In this document: in pieces, positions 18,016 to 27,394 of the stretch
Layout: each line of letters starts with the position of its first letter
Numbering within the stretch: position 1 is the stretch's first letter
Source: Cohnella sp. WQ 127256
GTDB lineage: Bacteria > Bacillota > Bacilli > Paenibacillales > Paenibacillaceae
DNA length: 64,000 nt
Assembly: GCF_024519285.1 (NCBI RefSeq)
Contig: NZ_JAMZCY010000001.1
Span: 868,001 to 932,000, forward strand
Direction of reading: 5' to 3'
Translations under genes and position numbers: made by a program
The notes under the pieces: model-generated
Told to the model about the DNA's origin: nothing
Database searches by the model: none
Seen by the model: only the letters and a program-made list of their open reading frames with translations

Positions 18016-18534
18016 ATGCAACTGCCATTTCAAGGGAAGCTTCCTCAACTTGCGACTGATGTTTATGTAGCTGAAGGTGCCAAAATTGTTGGCGATGTCT
18101 CCATAGGCGAGAAGAGCACGGTTTGGTTTAATGCGGTACTGCGCGGAGATTTAGCACCGATTGTAATTGGCAAGCATTGTAATATTCAAGACGGTGTCGT
18201 CGGTCATGTGAACACAGATCAACCGTTAATTCTCGGTGATGGTGTGTCGGTAGGACATGCGGCAATAATACACGGGTGTAAAATAGGCGATGGTACATTG
18301 ATTGGCATGGGGGCTATCGTCTTGAACGGGGCAGACATCGGTGAATATGCTTTAGTAGGGGCCGGCTCACTTGTAACTGAAAATCAGGTTATTCCGCCTA
18401 GAACCTTATGTTTAGGATCGCCAGCAAAAGTTGTTCGACAGTTAACCGAGCAGGATTTGCAGCGTATGAAGCGGACGACGGACAGTTATGTGAGCAAGGG
18501 CGAGCAATACAGGAGCCCCCAAGAAGAGCCCTAA
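18016..18534 (+). CDS. Gamma-class carbonic anhydrase-like protein
   Basis: 172-residue left-handed beta-helix protein with hexapeptide repeats (IVGDVS, IGEKST, VLRGDL, IVIGKH, IGDGTL, IGEYAL). His residues in VGHVNT and VGHAAIIHG match the three zinc ligands of the gamma-carbonic anhydrase/YrdA family. AAAAGGAGTC precedes the ATG. Members hydrate CO2 or have lost activity; sequence alone does not settle which. Confidence 0.85.
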   Translation: MQLPFQGKLPQLATDVYVAEGAKIVGDVSIGEKSTVWFNAVLRGDLAPIVIGKHCNIQDGVVGHVNTDQPLILGDGVSVGHAAIIHGCKIGDGTLIGMGAIVLNGADIGEYALVGAGSLVTENQVIPPRTLCLGSPAKVVRQLTEQDLQRMKRTTDSYVSKGEQYRSPQEEP

Positions 18535-18558
18535 TGCCGGATTACGGAGGTGCAACGA

Positions 18559-18741
18559 ATGGACAACATGAAAGTCGCCTACGAGACGATGCTGGGATTG
18601 GCGGCAGAAATGGTCCTAGACGAAGCGCTGCGCAATTACCGGACGGAGAAAATATATCATGCGATCGATGATGCGCTCGCGCAAGGTGACGTGGAAACGT
18701 TTCGGCAACTCACAGAGGAATTAAAGTCGATCCAGAGCTAG
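18559..18741 (+). CDS. IDEAL domain protein, 60 aa
   Basis: MDNMKVAYETMLGLAAEMVLDEAL.. followed by EKIYHAIDDALAQGDVETF, the IDEAL domain (named for a similar motif in YpiB-type Bacillus proteins). The ATG at 18559 has GGAGG eight bases upstream, which decides it over a GTG at 18550. Its place ahead of ypiF matches ypiB-ypiF-qcrA in B. subtilis, but it is only the domain, without the N-terminal part of YpiB. Function unknown; a terminator follows. Confidence 0.8.
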   Translation: MDNMKVAYETMLGLAAEMVLDEALRNYRTEKIYHAIDDALAQGDVETFRQLTEELKSIQS

Positions 18742-18772
18742 ATCAGATTAGAATCGTAATTTCGGTTGGATA

Positions 18773-18797
18773 GCCCGGCCCATTTGGGTCGGGTTTT
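18773..18797 (+). terminator. Intrinsic terminator after the IDEAL gene
   Basis: CCCGGCCC / GGGTCGGG stem with an ATTT loop followed by TTTTT. Confidence 0.85.
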
Positions 18798-18910
18798 TAC
18801 CTGTCATATCGTCAAAAGTCAAGAATGGCGCTTTAATTGTTCTCTCTTTTGGGGTACGATGAAAATAGGTGGATATAAAGGTTAAAATGTTCGAGGAGTG
18901 AAGAAGAGAA

Positions 18911-19333
18911 ATGAAATTTAGTGAGATCGATGAGGCTAGCTGGCCTGACTTGCAACCCTATCTGGATACTTGCATTATTCCCTTGTCTGGCTTGACTGGT
19001 GAGGAGTCACCTTGGGAGGCTACAGATAAGGTAGCACGTACAGGACAATGGCTAGCGCCCTTGGAGCAAGCCTTCAAGGGACGAACGGTTACAATGCCGG
19101 CATTCCATTACGATGCGGATGGCAACGAACAGACGGAGAGAATTAATCAGCTAATTGCCAATTGGAGAAAAGTAGGGTTTCGCTATGTAATTATCGTTAG
19201 CGGTCAATCCCTAGAACCGAAAGAATACATAAATGCAGATCTAATCATTTATCCTGGTGCAGAAGAAGTTGAACCGGATAGTCCGCTTATTAGTAAGAGA
19301 GTTGCTGATTTGTGGCGGAAGCCAACTGCTTAA
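18911..19333 (+). CDS. ypiF: YpiF family protein (DUF2487)
   Basis: 140 residues; KFSEIDEASWPDLQPYLDTCIIPL at the N-terminus is characteristic of the DUF2487/YpiF family found beside the qcr operon in Bacillales. No catalytic residues are known. A ribosome binding site GAAGAAGAG is weak but spaced correctly. Located about 260 bases before qcrA, which has its own promoter. Confidence 0.8.
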   Translation: MKFSEIDEASWPDLQPYLDTCIIPLSGLTGEESPWEATDKVARTGQWLAPLEQAFKGRTVTMPAFHYDADGNEQTERINQLIANWRKVGFRYVIIVSGQSLEPKEYINADLIIYPGAEEVEPDSPLISKRVADLWRKPTA

Positions 19334-19491
19334 TCATTTTGCTATTATTATTGTAATCCTTCTAAGGACACGAATAAGGTTGGCTATGAAGGGTAAACAA
19401 TAGACAGACACAACTAACGGGGAAATGTGACAATTTGAGAACATTTTAGTTGTGCTAAACCCACTGAGGATGGAAACTCCTGCCCCTATTC

Positions 19492-19520
19492 TTGACGCTC
19501 CATAGCGCGTGGGATATTAT
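19492..19520 (+). promoter_or_regulatory. Sigma-A promoter of the qcr operon
   Basis: TTGACG (19492-19497), 17-bp spacer, TATTAT (19515-19520), 75 bases before the qcrA start. Confidence 0.75.
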
Positions 19521-19594
19521 AGGTATGTCCTTGTGAACAAAATGTTAATGTCCTTATCGGACGAAAGATTGGTGTGGCAAAGGGGGTAGAACGA

Positions 19595-20128
19595 ATGGAC
19601 CACAATAAGCAGCAGGAAATTACGCACAAACCGGTTAAGCGCAAAGAAATGACGAGACGTCAATTTTTAGCGTATACACTGGGCGGAGCAACAGCCTTTA
19701 TGGCCGGCGGGGTCATTTTACCTATGATCCGCTTTGCCGTAGATCCTATATTGCAGAAAAGAGAAAAAAGCGGATTCGTGAAAGTCATCGAGGAAAGTAA
19801 GGTGACGAATGAGCCTACCGAAGTGAAATTCAAGATTCATCAGGTAGATGGCTGGTACGAAAGCGATCCGAAGCTTGCTGCATGGATTACGAAGGGCGAT
19901 GATGGCAAGATCTACGCGCTTTCTCCTGTATGTAAGCATTTGGGCTGTATGGTGAGCTGGGGCGGCGAAGAAGCGCCGAACGAGTATCATTGCCCATGTC
20001 ACGGAGCACGTTACACGAAAGATGGTAAAGCATTAAAGGTAGCACCAAAGCCGTTAGACGAGTATGAAGTCAAATCGGAAAATGGTTGGGTTTATCTCGG
20101 ACCGATAGAAGCGAATAGTCGCGTATAG
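19595..20128 (+). CDS. qcrA: Menaquinol:cytochrome c reductase Rieske iron-sulfur subunit
   Basis: Electron carrier of the b6c-type complex. Twin-arginine-like TRRQFLAY (about residues 20-27) followed by one membrane anchor, then a Rieske domain with CKHLGC (113-118) and CPCHG (133-137) ligating the 2Fe-2S cluster. Start is the ATG at 19595 with AGGGGG upstream; 177 residues. First gene of qcrABC. Confidence 0.95.
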   Translation: MDHNKQQEITHKPVKRKEMTRRQFLAYTLGGATAFMAGGVILPMIRFAVDPILQKREKSGFVKVIEESKVTNEPTEVKFKIHQVDGWYESDPKLAAWITKGDDGKIYALSPVCKHLGCMVSWGGEEAPNEYHCPCHGARYTKDGKALKVAPKPLDEYEVKSENGWVYLGPIEANSRV

Positions 20129-20147
20129 AAGGAGGACGTCTCATCCT

Positions 20148-20819
20148 ATGTTCAAAAACATGTATAACTGGATCGACGAACGTCTCGATATTACGCCGAT
20201 GTGGAGAGATATCGCCGATCATGAGGTTCCTGAGCACGTAAACCCGGCGCATCATTTCTCTGCTTTTGTATATTGCTTCGGCGGATTGACGTTCTTTATT
20301 ACCGTCATACAGATCCTTTCGGGGATGTTCTTGACGATGTATTACGTCCCAGACATTATCAATGCTTATTATAGCGTTGACTACCTACAGCATCAGGTTG
20401 CTTTCGGAGCAATCGTGCGGGGTATGCATCACTGGGGAGCAAGTCTTGTTATTGTAATGATGTTCCTACATACTTTACGTGTTTTCTTCACAGGTTCTTA
20501 CAAAGCACCACGTGAAATGAACTGGGTTGTCGGAATGTTGATTTTCTTCGTTATGTTGGGCCTAGGGTTTACAGGCTACCTGCTTCCTTGGGATAACAAA
20601 GCGTATTACGCGACGAAGGTTGGTCTGGAAATTGCTGGTGCAGTGCCGATCTTAGGCGATTACATCAAAGAGTTAATGAATGGTGGTACGATTGTTGGTG
20701 CACAAACACTGACTCGTTTCTTCGCTATCCACGTGTTCTTCTTGCCTGGTGCATTGCTAGCATTGCTTGCCGGACACTTCATTATGATTCGAAAACAGGG
20801 CATTTCCGGGCCGCTGTAA
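20148..20819 (+). CDS. qcrB: Menaquinol:cytochrome c reductase cytochrome b subunit
   Basis: 223 residues, the b6-type short cytochrome b with four transmembrane helices and the haem-binding histidines (MHHWGASLVIVMMFLHTLRVF and FAIHVFFLPGALL). YNWIDERLDITPMWRDIADHEVPEHVNP is the Bacillus-type start. An AAGGAGG site precedes the ATG, at somewhat long spacing. Confidence 0.96.
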   Translation: MFKNMYNWIDERLDITPMWRDIADHEVPEHVNPAHHFSAFVYCFGGLTFFITVIQILSGMFLTMYYVPDIINAYYSVDYLQHQVAFGAIVRGMHHWGASLVIVMMFLHTLRVFFTGSYKAPREMNWVVGMLIFFVMLGLGFTGYLLPWDNKAYYATKVGLEIAGAVPILGDYIKELMNGGTIVGAQTLTRFFAIHVFFLPGALLALLAGHFIMIRKQGISGPL

Positions 20820-20838
20820 GAGAGGGGAGTGACTATCG

Positions 20839-21723
20839 GTGGCACATAAACAGGATCCAAACGAAAAAGTTCTATATGTAGGCGATTCACGTATTCGTAA
20901 ACGTGATTACTCTAATGTAACGCCTCCAGATTATACTGAATTTCCTGGAAAGTCAGAGGCTTTTATTCCGAACTTTCTATTGAAAGAATGGATGGTCGGA
21001 GTTGTCGCACTAGTAGGGTTCTTGACATTGGTCATTGCTGAACCAGCTCCGCTCGGTTACCCGGCGGATCCGCTGAATAGCGCATTCATTCCAATGCCAG
21101 ACTGGTATTTCTTGTTCTTGTATCAGCTACTGAAATACCCATATGCTTCAGGTGATTATCTCGTTCTTGGTGTTCTTGGACTTTCAGGTATTCCTTTTAT
21201 CGCTTTGTTGCTTGCTCCATTTTTGGATACAGGCAAAGAGCGTCGCTTCTATCGTCGCCCGATTGCTTCTTCACTAATGTTAGTTTCATTAGTAGCAGTT
21301 GCTTACTTAACTTGGGTATCTTGGGATCACTACGAGCACGAGTTGGCATTATCGGGAACAGTACCTGAACATATCGAGCGCAAGATTAAAGCGGAAGAAG
21401 CAGTGGCGAAAGGTCAGCCACGTCCTATTCCGGGTAAAGAGAAAGTCGTTGCTATGGTTGCAGCCGACGATCCAGCTTTCACTGACACGATGACGCAAGC
21501 ACAATGTATTGCATGTCATGGTGCTGAGCTTGAAGGCGCTGGCGCTCCTGCTTTGACAGGGATTGGCGACGTTCTGAGCAAGGAAGAACTCGTTGAAATC
21601 GTCACGAACGGTAAAGGAGCCGGTATGCCACCGTTTGGTGGAGCTGATGGCTCATTAACGGCAGAACAAATCGATCAAGTCGCAACTTGGCTTTCCAAAC
21701 AAAAAGCAGAAGCAGCACAATAA
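20839..21723 (+). CDS. qcrC: Menaquinol:cytochrome c reductase subunit IV/cytochrome c fusion
   Basis: 294 residues starting at GTG. N-terminal two thirds is the subunit IV-like membrane part (PMPDWYFLFLYQLLKYPYA is the quinol-site PEWY-like region, here PDWY); the C-terminal domain is a cytochrome c with haem-binding CIACH at about 223-227 and axial Met likely in GMPPFGG. This fusion is normal for Bacillales. A terminator follows. Confidence 0.95.
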   Translation: MAHKQDPNEKVLYVGDSRIRKRDYSNVTPPDYTEFPGKSEAFIPNFLLKEWMVGVVALVGFLTLVIAEPAPLGYPADPLNSAFIPMPDWYFLFLYQLLKYPYASGDYLVLGVLGLSGIPFIALLLAPFLDTGKERRFYRRPIASSLMLVSLVAVAYLTWVSWDHYEHELALSGTVPEHIERKIKAEEAVAKGQPRPIPGKEKVVAMVAADDPAFTDTMTQAQCIACHGAELEGAGAPALTGIGDVLSKEELVEIVTNGKGAGMPPFGGADGSLTAEQIDQVATWLSKQKAEAAQ

Positions 21724-21739
21724 TCCGCATCTGCTCTAA

Positions 21740-21767
21740 ACCTGACCGTAACTGGTCAGGTTTTTTT
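21740..21767 (+). terminator. Intrinsic terminator after qcrC
   Basis: CCTGACC-gtaact-GGTCAGG followed by seven T residues. Confidence 0.9.
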
Positions 21768-21799
21768 ATAAAGCTATGATTTGGAGAGGACGAGCGTTC

Positions 21800-22447
21800 A
21801 TGAGCTGGCTGAAATGGCTACTTTCTCGTAACATATTGCTTCATCCTACAACCTTGCTGTTATTATTGTTGATCTATATTCCAGGGACGTTATACGGATA
21901 CTATTGGTATAAGGATCAACTGGAAAGCACTTGGAATACTCATCCACATTGGCAAATTCCTTTTGTTCCAGATAGTCCAACGGCATCTTTATTTTTTGCA
22001 CTGGCTATTATTTGGATTTGGGTTTCTCCTAGGCCTTCTAGTAAGGGATGGGTAAACGGAATTCGTGGGGTTGTGGAAACCCTTGGCGTAGTCACGTCGG
22101 TCAAATATGGAATTTGGGCAACAGCCATTATATTCGCAGGGCAAGCGCAAGGAAGCATATTGCAATGGCAGGATTGGATGTTGATCATAGGCCATTCTGC
22201 AATGGCGGTTACAGCACTGCTATATGCTCGATTTTTTACTTTCGGTGGTATGGCGCTTGTGGCAGCGGCAGCTTGGACCTTCTTAAATGATACCGTGGAC
22301 TATCGCTTCGACGTATTCCCGTATTTACCATCGCAGCTGATGGATGATTTATTTTACGTTGGACTGTTTACTTTCTTATTAACAGCGCTAAGCGTTCTCG
22401 CCACAGCAATTGCGAAGTTTGCCTTCGTCAAAAACAAGGTCAATTAG
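21800..22447 (+). CDS. ypjA: DUF1405 membrane protein (YpjA)
   Basis: 215 residues from the ATG at 21800 (GAGAGGA upstream). About six hydrophobic segments, starting with ILLHPTTLLLLLLIYIPGTLYGYYWY; the PTASLFFALAI and VTSVKYGIWA segments fit the YpjA/DUF1405 family that follows qcrC in Bacillus. Function unknown, integral membrane. Confidence 0.8.
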   Translation: MSWLKWLLSRNILLHPTTLLLLLLIYIPGTLYGYYWYKDQLESTWNTHPHWQIPFVPDSPTASLFFALAIIWIWVSPRPSSKGWVNGIRGVVETLGVVTSVKYGIWATAIIFAGQAQGSILQWQDWMLIIGHSAMAVTALLYARFFTFGGMALVAAAAWTFLNDTVDYRFDVFPYLPSQLMDDLFYVGLFTFLLTALSVLATAIAKFAFVKNKVN

Positions 22448-22499
22448 GACAAGTTGTTCTAAATGCGGACATCTTCTCATATCCATGGGGTAGGAGGGG

Positions 22500-23450
22500 A
22501 TGTCCGTGTTGTTGTTTAAAGCTCGGTGGCGCAATAGACGCCGCCTCCCGTTGGCGGGCTTATTGATAGTAGGGGTATTGGGAATGTTAATTATCGCACC
22601 TTCAGTCGCATGGGGTGGCGTTACGAATAAAAGTGATCAGTTAACCTCAATAGACAAGTCTTCTGCAACTGGAGTTGCCTATAATCGTTTCCTAGCTGCG
22701 ACAGAAACGTTATATATTGCAGTAAACAAAGGAGACCTCGAACAGTCTCTTCGAGACTTGCAGGAGATTGAACAACAGTTTCTTCTTTTACCGATGAAAG
22801 AGATTGCGACTGTTGAAGGCATTCAAGCACTTGCACATAGCATCACGGAGATGAAGAGGATTACTGCGGCGGTAAAGCCTGACATGCTGAAGTGGAAGTC
22901 TGGCGCAGCAGAGCTGAGATTAGCTGCAGATGCACTGGTGCATCCTAATGCACCGATCTGGTACCGCTATCGGGCGATTTTGCAAGAGGATATTGTAAAG
23001 ATCAATGAATCCATTTCACAGATATCACAGAATGCAGCAGCATCAGGTTCTGTTTCTGATGCTGTACATGAAGCGTATAACCTGTTGTCTGAGCATTATC
23101 GGGTCATACGGACTGCGGTTATTCTTCAATCAGAGCCATGGAAAGTGGAATGGAGCGATTCTGTTCTTCGTTACGCAGGTCGTATCTATGATGCGAAATC
23201 TCCAAATGTACAGCTGTTACAAAGCACAATAGCACCTCTCAAGGAGGCTATGGAAAATCTGTTTCCCTTTAACAAGGAAGTGTCTACCACAATAGTTACT
23301 CCTATCGGCGTTGCTCCACCGTCCTGGGGATGGTCGGCAATGATGGGTTCATTCATTGTCACGATTCTAACGTGGGTTGGATGGAGAAGATACAGAATCT
23401 CAATCATTCATCCCGAAAGCCTTCCCCCAGAACGTCGTGAACGTCGCTAA
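22500..23450 (+). CDS. ypjB: YpjB family sporulation-associated membrane protein
   Basis: About 314-316 residues with a signal/anchor helix near the N-terminus (LAGLLIVGVLGMLIIAPSVAWGG), a mostly helical exported domain and a C-terminal transmembrane segment (SAMMGSFIVTILTWVGWRRY). The ATG at 22500 abuts the GGAGGGG site; the GTG at 22506 is better spaced and may be the real start. Identified by position between ypjA and ypjC and by this topology. Its last 47 bases overlap the convergent ypjC gene. Confidence 0.75.
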   Translation: MSVLLFKARWRNRRRLPLAGLLIVGVLGMLIIAPSVAWGGVTNKSDQLTSIDKSSATGVAYNRFLAATETLYIAVNKGDLEQSLRDLQEIEQQFLLLPMKEIATVEGIQALAHSITEMKRITAAVKPDMLKWKSGAAELRLAADALVHPNAPIWYRYRAILQEDIVKINESISQISQNAAASGSVSDAVHEAYNLLSEHYRVIRTAVILQSEPWKVEWSDSVLRYAGRIYDAKSPNVQLLQSTIAPLKEAMENLFPFNKEVSTTIVTPIGVAPPSWGWSAMMGSFIVTILTWVGWRRYRISIIHPESLPPERRERR

Positions 23451-24273
23451 TGACTATAAAAGCCCTCCGGTCATGTTGACGGATGAGGCTTTTTAATTTG
23501 CCAATTTCAAACCGATTGACCACACAATAGACGATGGTTTTATTTTCGCCGGAGTAGGCTCCGATTGCGGGCATTAGCGTTACGCCACGATCAAGCTCCC
23601 TTGTGATATCTTTGGCCAGCTTCTCCGGTGTATGGCATAAAATCGTGAATGCTTTGGCTGCGTAAGAGCCCTCTTGAATGAAATCAATGATTTTAGATGC
23701 GATAAACACACTAACAAGTGTGTAGAGTACTTTTTCCTTAGGGATAAATAAGAGGGAAATACCGAGGATCAATACATCTAAGCTCAGGATGATCTGACCA
23801 ATGCTCCAGCCCTTCAACCGTTGCAAAATCCTCGCGATAATATCTACGCCCCCCGTAGTCCCTCCAGCGCGAAAGACGAGTCCAAGACCTGTTCCTAAGG
23901 TCACTCCAGCATAAAGCACGATCAGTATAAAGTCCTGTTCAGATTGAAAAGGAGTTAACCAGCCTCTGTTGACGAGTATTTCAGCAATCCATAGGAAAAA
24001 AGAAAGTAGCAATGTGCCAGCTAAGGTATAGATCATCGCTTGTTTTCCAAGCTGACGCCAGCCTAGGAAAAATAGGGGTAAGTTAATAAGGAGCGAGGTT
24101 AGAGATACCGGAAGATTTAAGGCATAATTCAAGAGGATAGCTATACCCGTTACTCCACCCTCCATAAGGAGATTGGGTATGATGAAATATTGCAGACCGA
24201 AAGCGTAAAGCGCTGTTCCTGCGATTAACATGCACCATGATTTGACGTTGCTCCACAATAAGGTTCGATTCAT
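23404..24273 (-). CDS. ypjC: YitT family membrane protein (DUF161/DUF2179), YpjC-like
   Basis: 289 residues. Five or six membrane helices (CMLIAGTALYAFGLQYFIIP, LPVSLTSLLINLPLFFLGW, and others), GGTTGGVDIIARIL, then a C-terminal DUF2179 domain (SYAAKAFTILCHTPEKLAKDI, HDVLGEGF). The start at 24273 has TGGAGG upstream on the minus strand, which is better than the ATG eight codons earlier. Equivalent position to ypjC of B. subtilis, but read towards ypjB: the two genes overlap tail to tail by 47 bases. Function unknown. Confidence 0.88.
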   Translation of the reverse strand: MNRTLLWSNVKSWCMLIAGTALYAFGLQYFIIPNLLMEGGVTGIAILLNYALNLPVSLTSLLINLPLFFLGWRQLGKQAMIYTLAGTLLLSFFLWIAEILVNRGWLTPFQSEQDFILIVLYAGVTLGTGLGLVFRAGGTTGGVDIIARILQRLKGWSIGQIILSLDVLILGISLLFIPKEKVLYTLVSVFIASKIIDFIQEGSYAAKAFTILCHTPEKLAKDITRELDRGVTLMPAIGAYSGENKTIVYCVVNRFEIGKLKSLIRQHDRRAFIVISDVHDVLGEGFRDE

Positions 24274-24358
24274 CCGACGATTCCTCCAAAAATGCATTTG
24301 TCTTCGTAAACATCTTGCGCTAACATAGGATAGACACCATCAAGAAAGGAAGAGGACG

Positions 24359-24727
24359 ATGGGACAATCTCGCATTACCGACATGAAGTTAACTGAACGA
24401 ACCCTGGCCGACATCCAACTTGATGTCGATGCCTATATTTCGCAATTCAAAGAAGGTTATTTCTCTCCTTTGTCGATGCTTGCCAGAATGACAGAAGAGG
24501 TTGGAGAATTGGCTCGTGAAGTGAATCACCAGTTCGGCGAGAAACCGAAAAAAAAGGATGAAGCCGATAATTCCATCGAATTAGAGCTTGGTGACATCTT
24601 ATTTATAGTGACTTGCTTTGCGAATTCTCTCGGTATCGATTTAACGGAAGCACATCGTAAGGTCATGCATAAATTTAATACCCGCGATGCGGATCGTTGG
24701 ACGAAGATGCACACCGATAACAGCTGA
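24359..24727 (+). CDS. ypjD: MazG-type nucleotide pyrophosphohydrolase (YpjD)
   Basis: 122 residues: DAYISQFKEGYFSPLSMLARMTEEVGELAREVNHQFGEKPKKK, with the EEVGEL and later ELGDILF acidic residues that bind Mg2+ in the MazG fold. Hydrolyses nucleoside triphosphates to monophosphates, a house-cleaning role. AGGAAGAGG precedes the ATG. Starts the ypjD-dapB-mgsA block. Confidence 0.9.
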   Translation: MGQSRITDMKLTERTLADIQLDVDAYISQFKEGYFSPLSMLARMTEEVGELAREVNHQFGEKPKKKDEADNSIELELGDILFIVTCFANSLGIDLTEAHRKVMHKFNTRDADRWTKMHTDNS

Positions 24728-24773
24728 AGCTCATATGCTGATCTATCCCCGCTATGAAGGGAGGATGGTCAGT

Positions 24774-25322
24774 ATGGATGGGGAAACGTTCATCCGACAA
24801 GCTTACGAAGCCATTTATCATGGGGATTTCGAATCAGCTATCACTTTGTTCGGGCGAGCCATTGAGACAGAACCCGATAATGCGGCTTATCTCTATAGCG
24901 GGTCCATTACTTGCGCTAGAAGTGGGAAGCTCTCGTTAGCTATGTCTTATGCGCAGCGAGCTGTTGAGCTTCATCCTGGTGAATCGGCTTATCAATTAAA
25001 TGTCCGGATGATCATGTCCAGAATGAAAGTTGCTGAAGTCAGACATTTATTATCACAGACCTCTCCAGATGTAGACAAATGCTTGGAGCTCTTGAAGGAA
25101 GCAGCGCAGCTTGATCCGTTGTCTATAGAATCCAGATTATTACTTGGAATATTATACCGGTTACAACGGAATTACAAGCTTGCTCTTGAGTCTCTAAGAG
25201 ACACCTTGCTGCTTGAGCCACAGCACGAGGAAGCCAAACGTCTGCTGCACGAAGTTCGGGCTGAAAGGCGCCGTCTTCTTAAACAACAATATTCGTATTA
25301 TCATTCGAAAAGGAATAGGTGA
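24774..25322 (+). CDS. Tetratricopeptide repeat protein
   Basis: 182 residues from the ATG at 24774, which has GGGAGG at good spacing. Contains at least three TPR-like units (AYEAIYHGDFESAITLFGRAIE; SLAMSYAQRAVELHPG; LLGILYRLQRNYKLALESLRDTLLLEPQHEEA). Probably a protein-protein scaffold; partner unknown. Ends five bases before dapB, so likely co-transcribed. B. subtilis has no gene here. Confidence 0.8.
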   Translation: MDGETFIRQAYEAIYHGDFESAITLFGRAIETEPDNAAYLYSGSITCARSGKLSLAMSYAQRAVELHPGESAYQLNVRMIMSRMKVAEVRHLLSQTSPDVDKCLELLKEAAQLDPLSIESRLLLGILYRLQRNYKLALESLRDTLLLEPQHEEAKRLLHEVRAERRRLLKQQYSYYHSKRNR

Positions 25323-25326
25323 TCTA

Positions 25327-26130
25327 ATGTCTCAGAAAATTAATGTCGCTGTTGCTGGTGCAGCCGGACGAATGGGCCGGGAAGTTGTTAAAATGGTGTT
25401 GGAAGATCCTGAATTGCAACTTGTCGCGGCTATCGCAACTTCAGCAGGTCCCGTTGACGCCGGTACACTAGTTGGTAAACCCAATACCGGTGTCATCGTA
25501 ACCTCTGACCTTGCAGAAGCTCTTGCCGCTTGTAAAGCAGATGTTCTTGTTGATTTTACTAATCCCAAGTCGGCAATGCCCCATACGGAAATTGCGCTAG
25601 CTTACGGTGTTCGTCCTGTTATGGGTACGACAGGCTTTACTCCGGAGCAAATCGAACAACTGGACAAGCAATGTCGAGATCAAGGAATCGGCGGATTGAT
25701 CGCACCGAACTTCTCTATAGGAGCGATCCTCATGATGAAGTTTTCGGCAATGGCTGCCAAATATTTTCCCCATGTAGAAATCATTGAATACCATGGCGAC
25801 CAAAAATTAGATGCACCTTCGGGAACGTCGATTAAAACTGCGGAATGGATTGCGGAAGCTCGGCAGGAGATACGTCAAGGAAATCCAAATGAAGAAGAAG
25901 TGATCGAAGGAGCAAGAGGTGGTTATTACAACGGCTTCCGTATACATAGCGTTCGTTTACCTGGCGTATTTGCGCAGCAAGAGGTTGTGTTCGGTGCATT
26001 CGGACAGACGCTAAAAATACGTCACGATTCGCATGATCGAGCGGGATATATGCCAGGTGTGAATACCGCAATTAAGAAAATCATGTCTGTTACCGGCATG
26101 GTGTATGGTTTTGAGCATTTCTTGGATTAG
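25327..26130 (+). CDS. dapB: 4-hydroxy-tetrahydrodipicolinate reductase
   Basis: NAD(P)H-dependent step of lysine and diaminopimelate synthesis. INVAVAGAAGRMGREVVKMV is the nucleotide-binding start; EYHGDQKLDAPSGTSIKTAEW is the active-site region, with catalytic Lys before DAPSGT. 267 residues from the ATG at 25327; the longer open frame upstream overlaps the TPR gene and is not family sequence. Confidence 0.95.
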   Translation: MSQKINVAVAGAAGRMGREVVKMVLEDPELQLVAAIATSAGPVDAGTLVGKPNTGVIVTSDLAEALAACKADVLVDFTNPKSAMPHTEIALAYGVRPVMGTTGFTPEQIEQLDKQCRDQGIGGLIAPNFSIGAILMMKFSAMAAKYFPHVEIIEYHGDQKLDAPSGTSIKTAEWIAEARQEIRQGNPNEEEVIEGARGGYYNGFRIHSVRLPGVFAQQEVVFGAFGQTLKIRHDSHDRAGYMPGVNTAIKKIMSVTGMVYGFEHFLD

Positions 26131-26159
26131 ATCAACTTCAGCTGAGGAGATGAACTTTC

Positions 26160-26600
26160 ATGATAGATATCGCTTTAATCGCCCATGACCGCAAGAAAGA
26201 CGAGATGGTTAACTTCGCCATTGCCTATGAGCATGTTCTGAAGCGTCATCGCCTTTATGCAACAGGAACGACAGGTACTCGGATTATGGAAAATACGTCC
26301 TTAAAAATTCACAGGTTTATGTCTGGTCCACTCGGTGGGGATCAACAAATTGGAGCAAGAGTAGCTGAGAATATTATGGATCTCATTCTCTTCTTCAGAG
26401 ACCCGTTAATGGCGCAGCCGCATGAGCCGGATATTATTGCTCTCTTAAGGTTGTGTGATGTGCAGGGCATTCCTGTGGCGACGAATGTAGCAACCGGGGA
26501 GCTGCTTGTTAAAGCGGTGGAGCGTGGGGATTTTGCTTGGCGCGAGCTCGTACATAAATACAAGCCAGGTGTAGAAGGATTACTTACAGATGAAGCCTAA
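26160..26600 (+). CDS. mgsA: Methylglyoxal synthase
   Basis: Converts dihydroxyacetone phosphate to methylglyoxal and phosphate, a bypass used under phosphate limitation. 146 residues: [22 protein letters not shown] phosphate loop, [16 protein letters not shown] and [15 protein letters not shown] are signatures. Overlaps bshB1 by 11 bases. Confidence 0.96.
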   Translation: MIDIALIAHDRKKDEMVNFAIAYEHVLKRHRLYATGTTGTRIMENTSLKIHRFMSGPLGGDQQIGARVAENIMDLILFFRDPLMAQPHEPDIIALLRLCDVQGIPVATNVATGELLVKAVERGDFAWRELVHKYKPGVEGLLTDEA

Positions 26601-27300
26601 CGAAGAGATGCAACTAGACATGCTCGTGTTTGCTGCGCATCCTGATGATGCGGAGATTGGCATGGGCGGGACGATTGCTAAACATGTGAAGGATGGCTTT
26701 ACTGTGGGCATCATAGACCTCACATATGCCGAAATGTCTTCTAACGGAAATGTGGAAATCCGGCAGCAAGAAGCAACTGAGGCATCTGCAGTGCTAGGAT
26801 TGTCGATTCGCGATAATCTGGGTCTACCTGACCGAGGCTTATGTGTCATTGCTCAGCAAACGGACTTCATGGTAGCTGCTATTCGTAAGTATCGCCCTCG
26901 GCTTGTATTCGCACCTTATTTCGTTGATCGTCATCCAGATCATATTACTTGTAGCCGCATGGCGGAAGAAGCTGTGTTTAACGCGAAATTGAGAAGGTAC
27001 TTGCCCGAGCTTCCAGCATGGACGGTGGAGCAGTTATTTTTCTATTTTATTAATGATGCCCATCCTCCACAGCTATTGATCGATATTAGCGAGGTGCACG
27101 ACATCAAGATGAATGCGTTGAAGGCTTATCGTTCTCAATTTATGCCCGAAAGAAATGAAGTGGACTGGGTGGAAACCCCGCTTACTGGAGCATATTTGGA
27201 CAACATAGTAGCTAGAGATCGTTTGCTTGGACAAGCTAAGAAATTTACATACGCTGAAGGCTTTATTGCCAAGGGTCCGTTTGCTCTTCAGCGCTTCTAA
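26590..27300 (+). CDS. bshB1: Bacillithiol deacetylase BshB1 (PIG-L family)
   Basis: Removes acetate from GlcNAc-malate in bacillithiol synthesis. [18 protein letters not shown] carries the zinc-binding HPDD motif and [12 protein letters not shown] the third ligand region. 236 residues. Overlaps mgsA and precedes bshA, the preceding enzyme of the same pathway. Confidence 0.93.
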   Translation: MKPNEEMQLDMLVFAAHPDDAEIGMGGTIAKHVKDGFTVGIIDLTYAEMSSNGNVEIRQQEATEASAVLGLSIRDNLGLPDRGLCVIAQQTDFMVAAIRKYRPRLVFAPYFVDRHPDHITCSRMAEEAVFNAKLRRYLPELPAWTVEQLFFYFINDAHPPQLLIDISEVHDIKMNALKAYRSQFMPERNEVDWVETPLTGAYLDNIVARDRLLGQAKKFTYAEGFIAKGPFALQRF

Positions 27301-27394
27301 TCATAATTAATGCGGGAATATAATCTATATTGATGACCGACAAACGATGCTGGAGGCACGCCCTATTGGATCGTTTCCGAATGGAGGAATCGAC

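Noticed and set aside
19529..19550. Rex operator upstream of qcrA (TTGTGAACAAAATGTTAATG)
   Set aside because: Only the left half fits TTGTGAA; the right half does not form the required TTCACAA.
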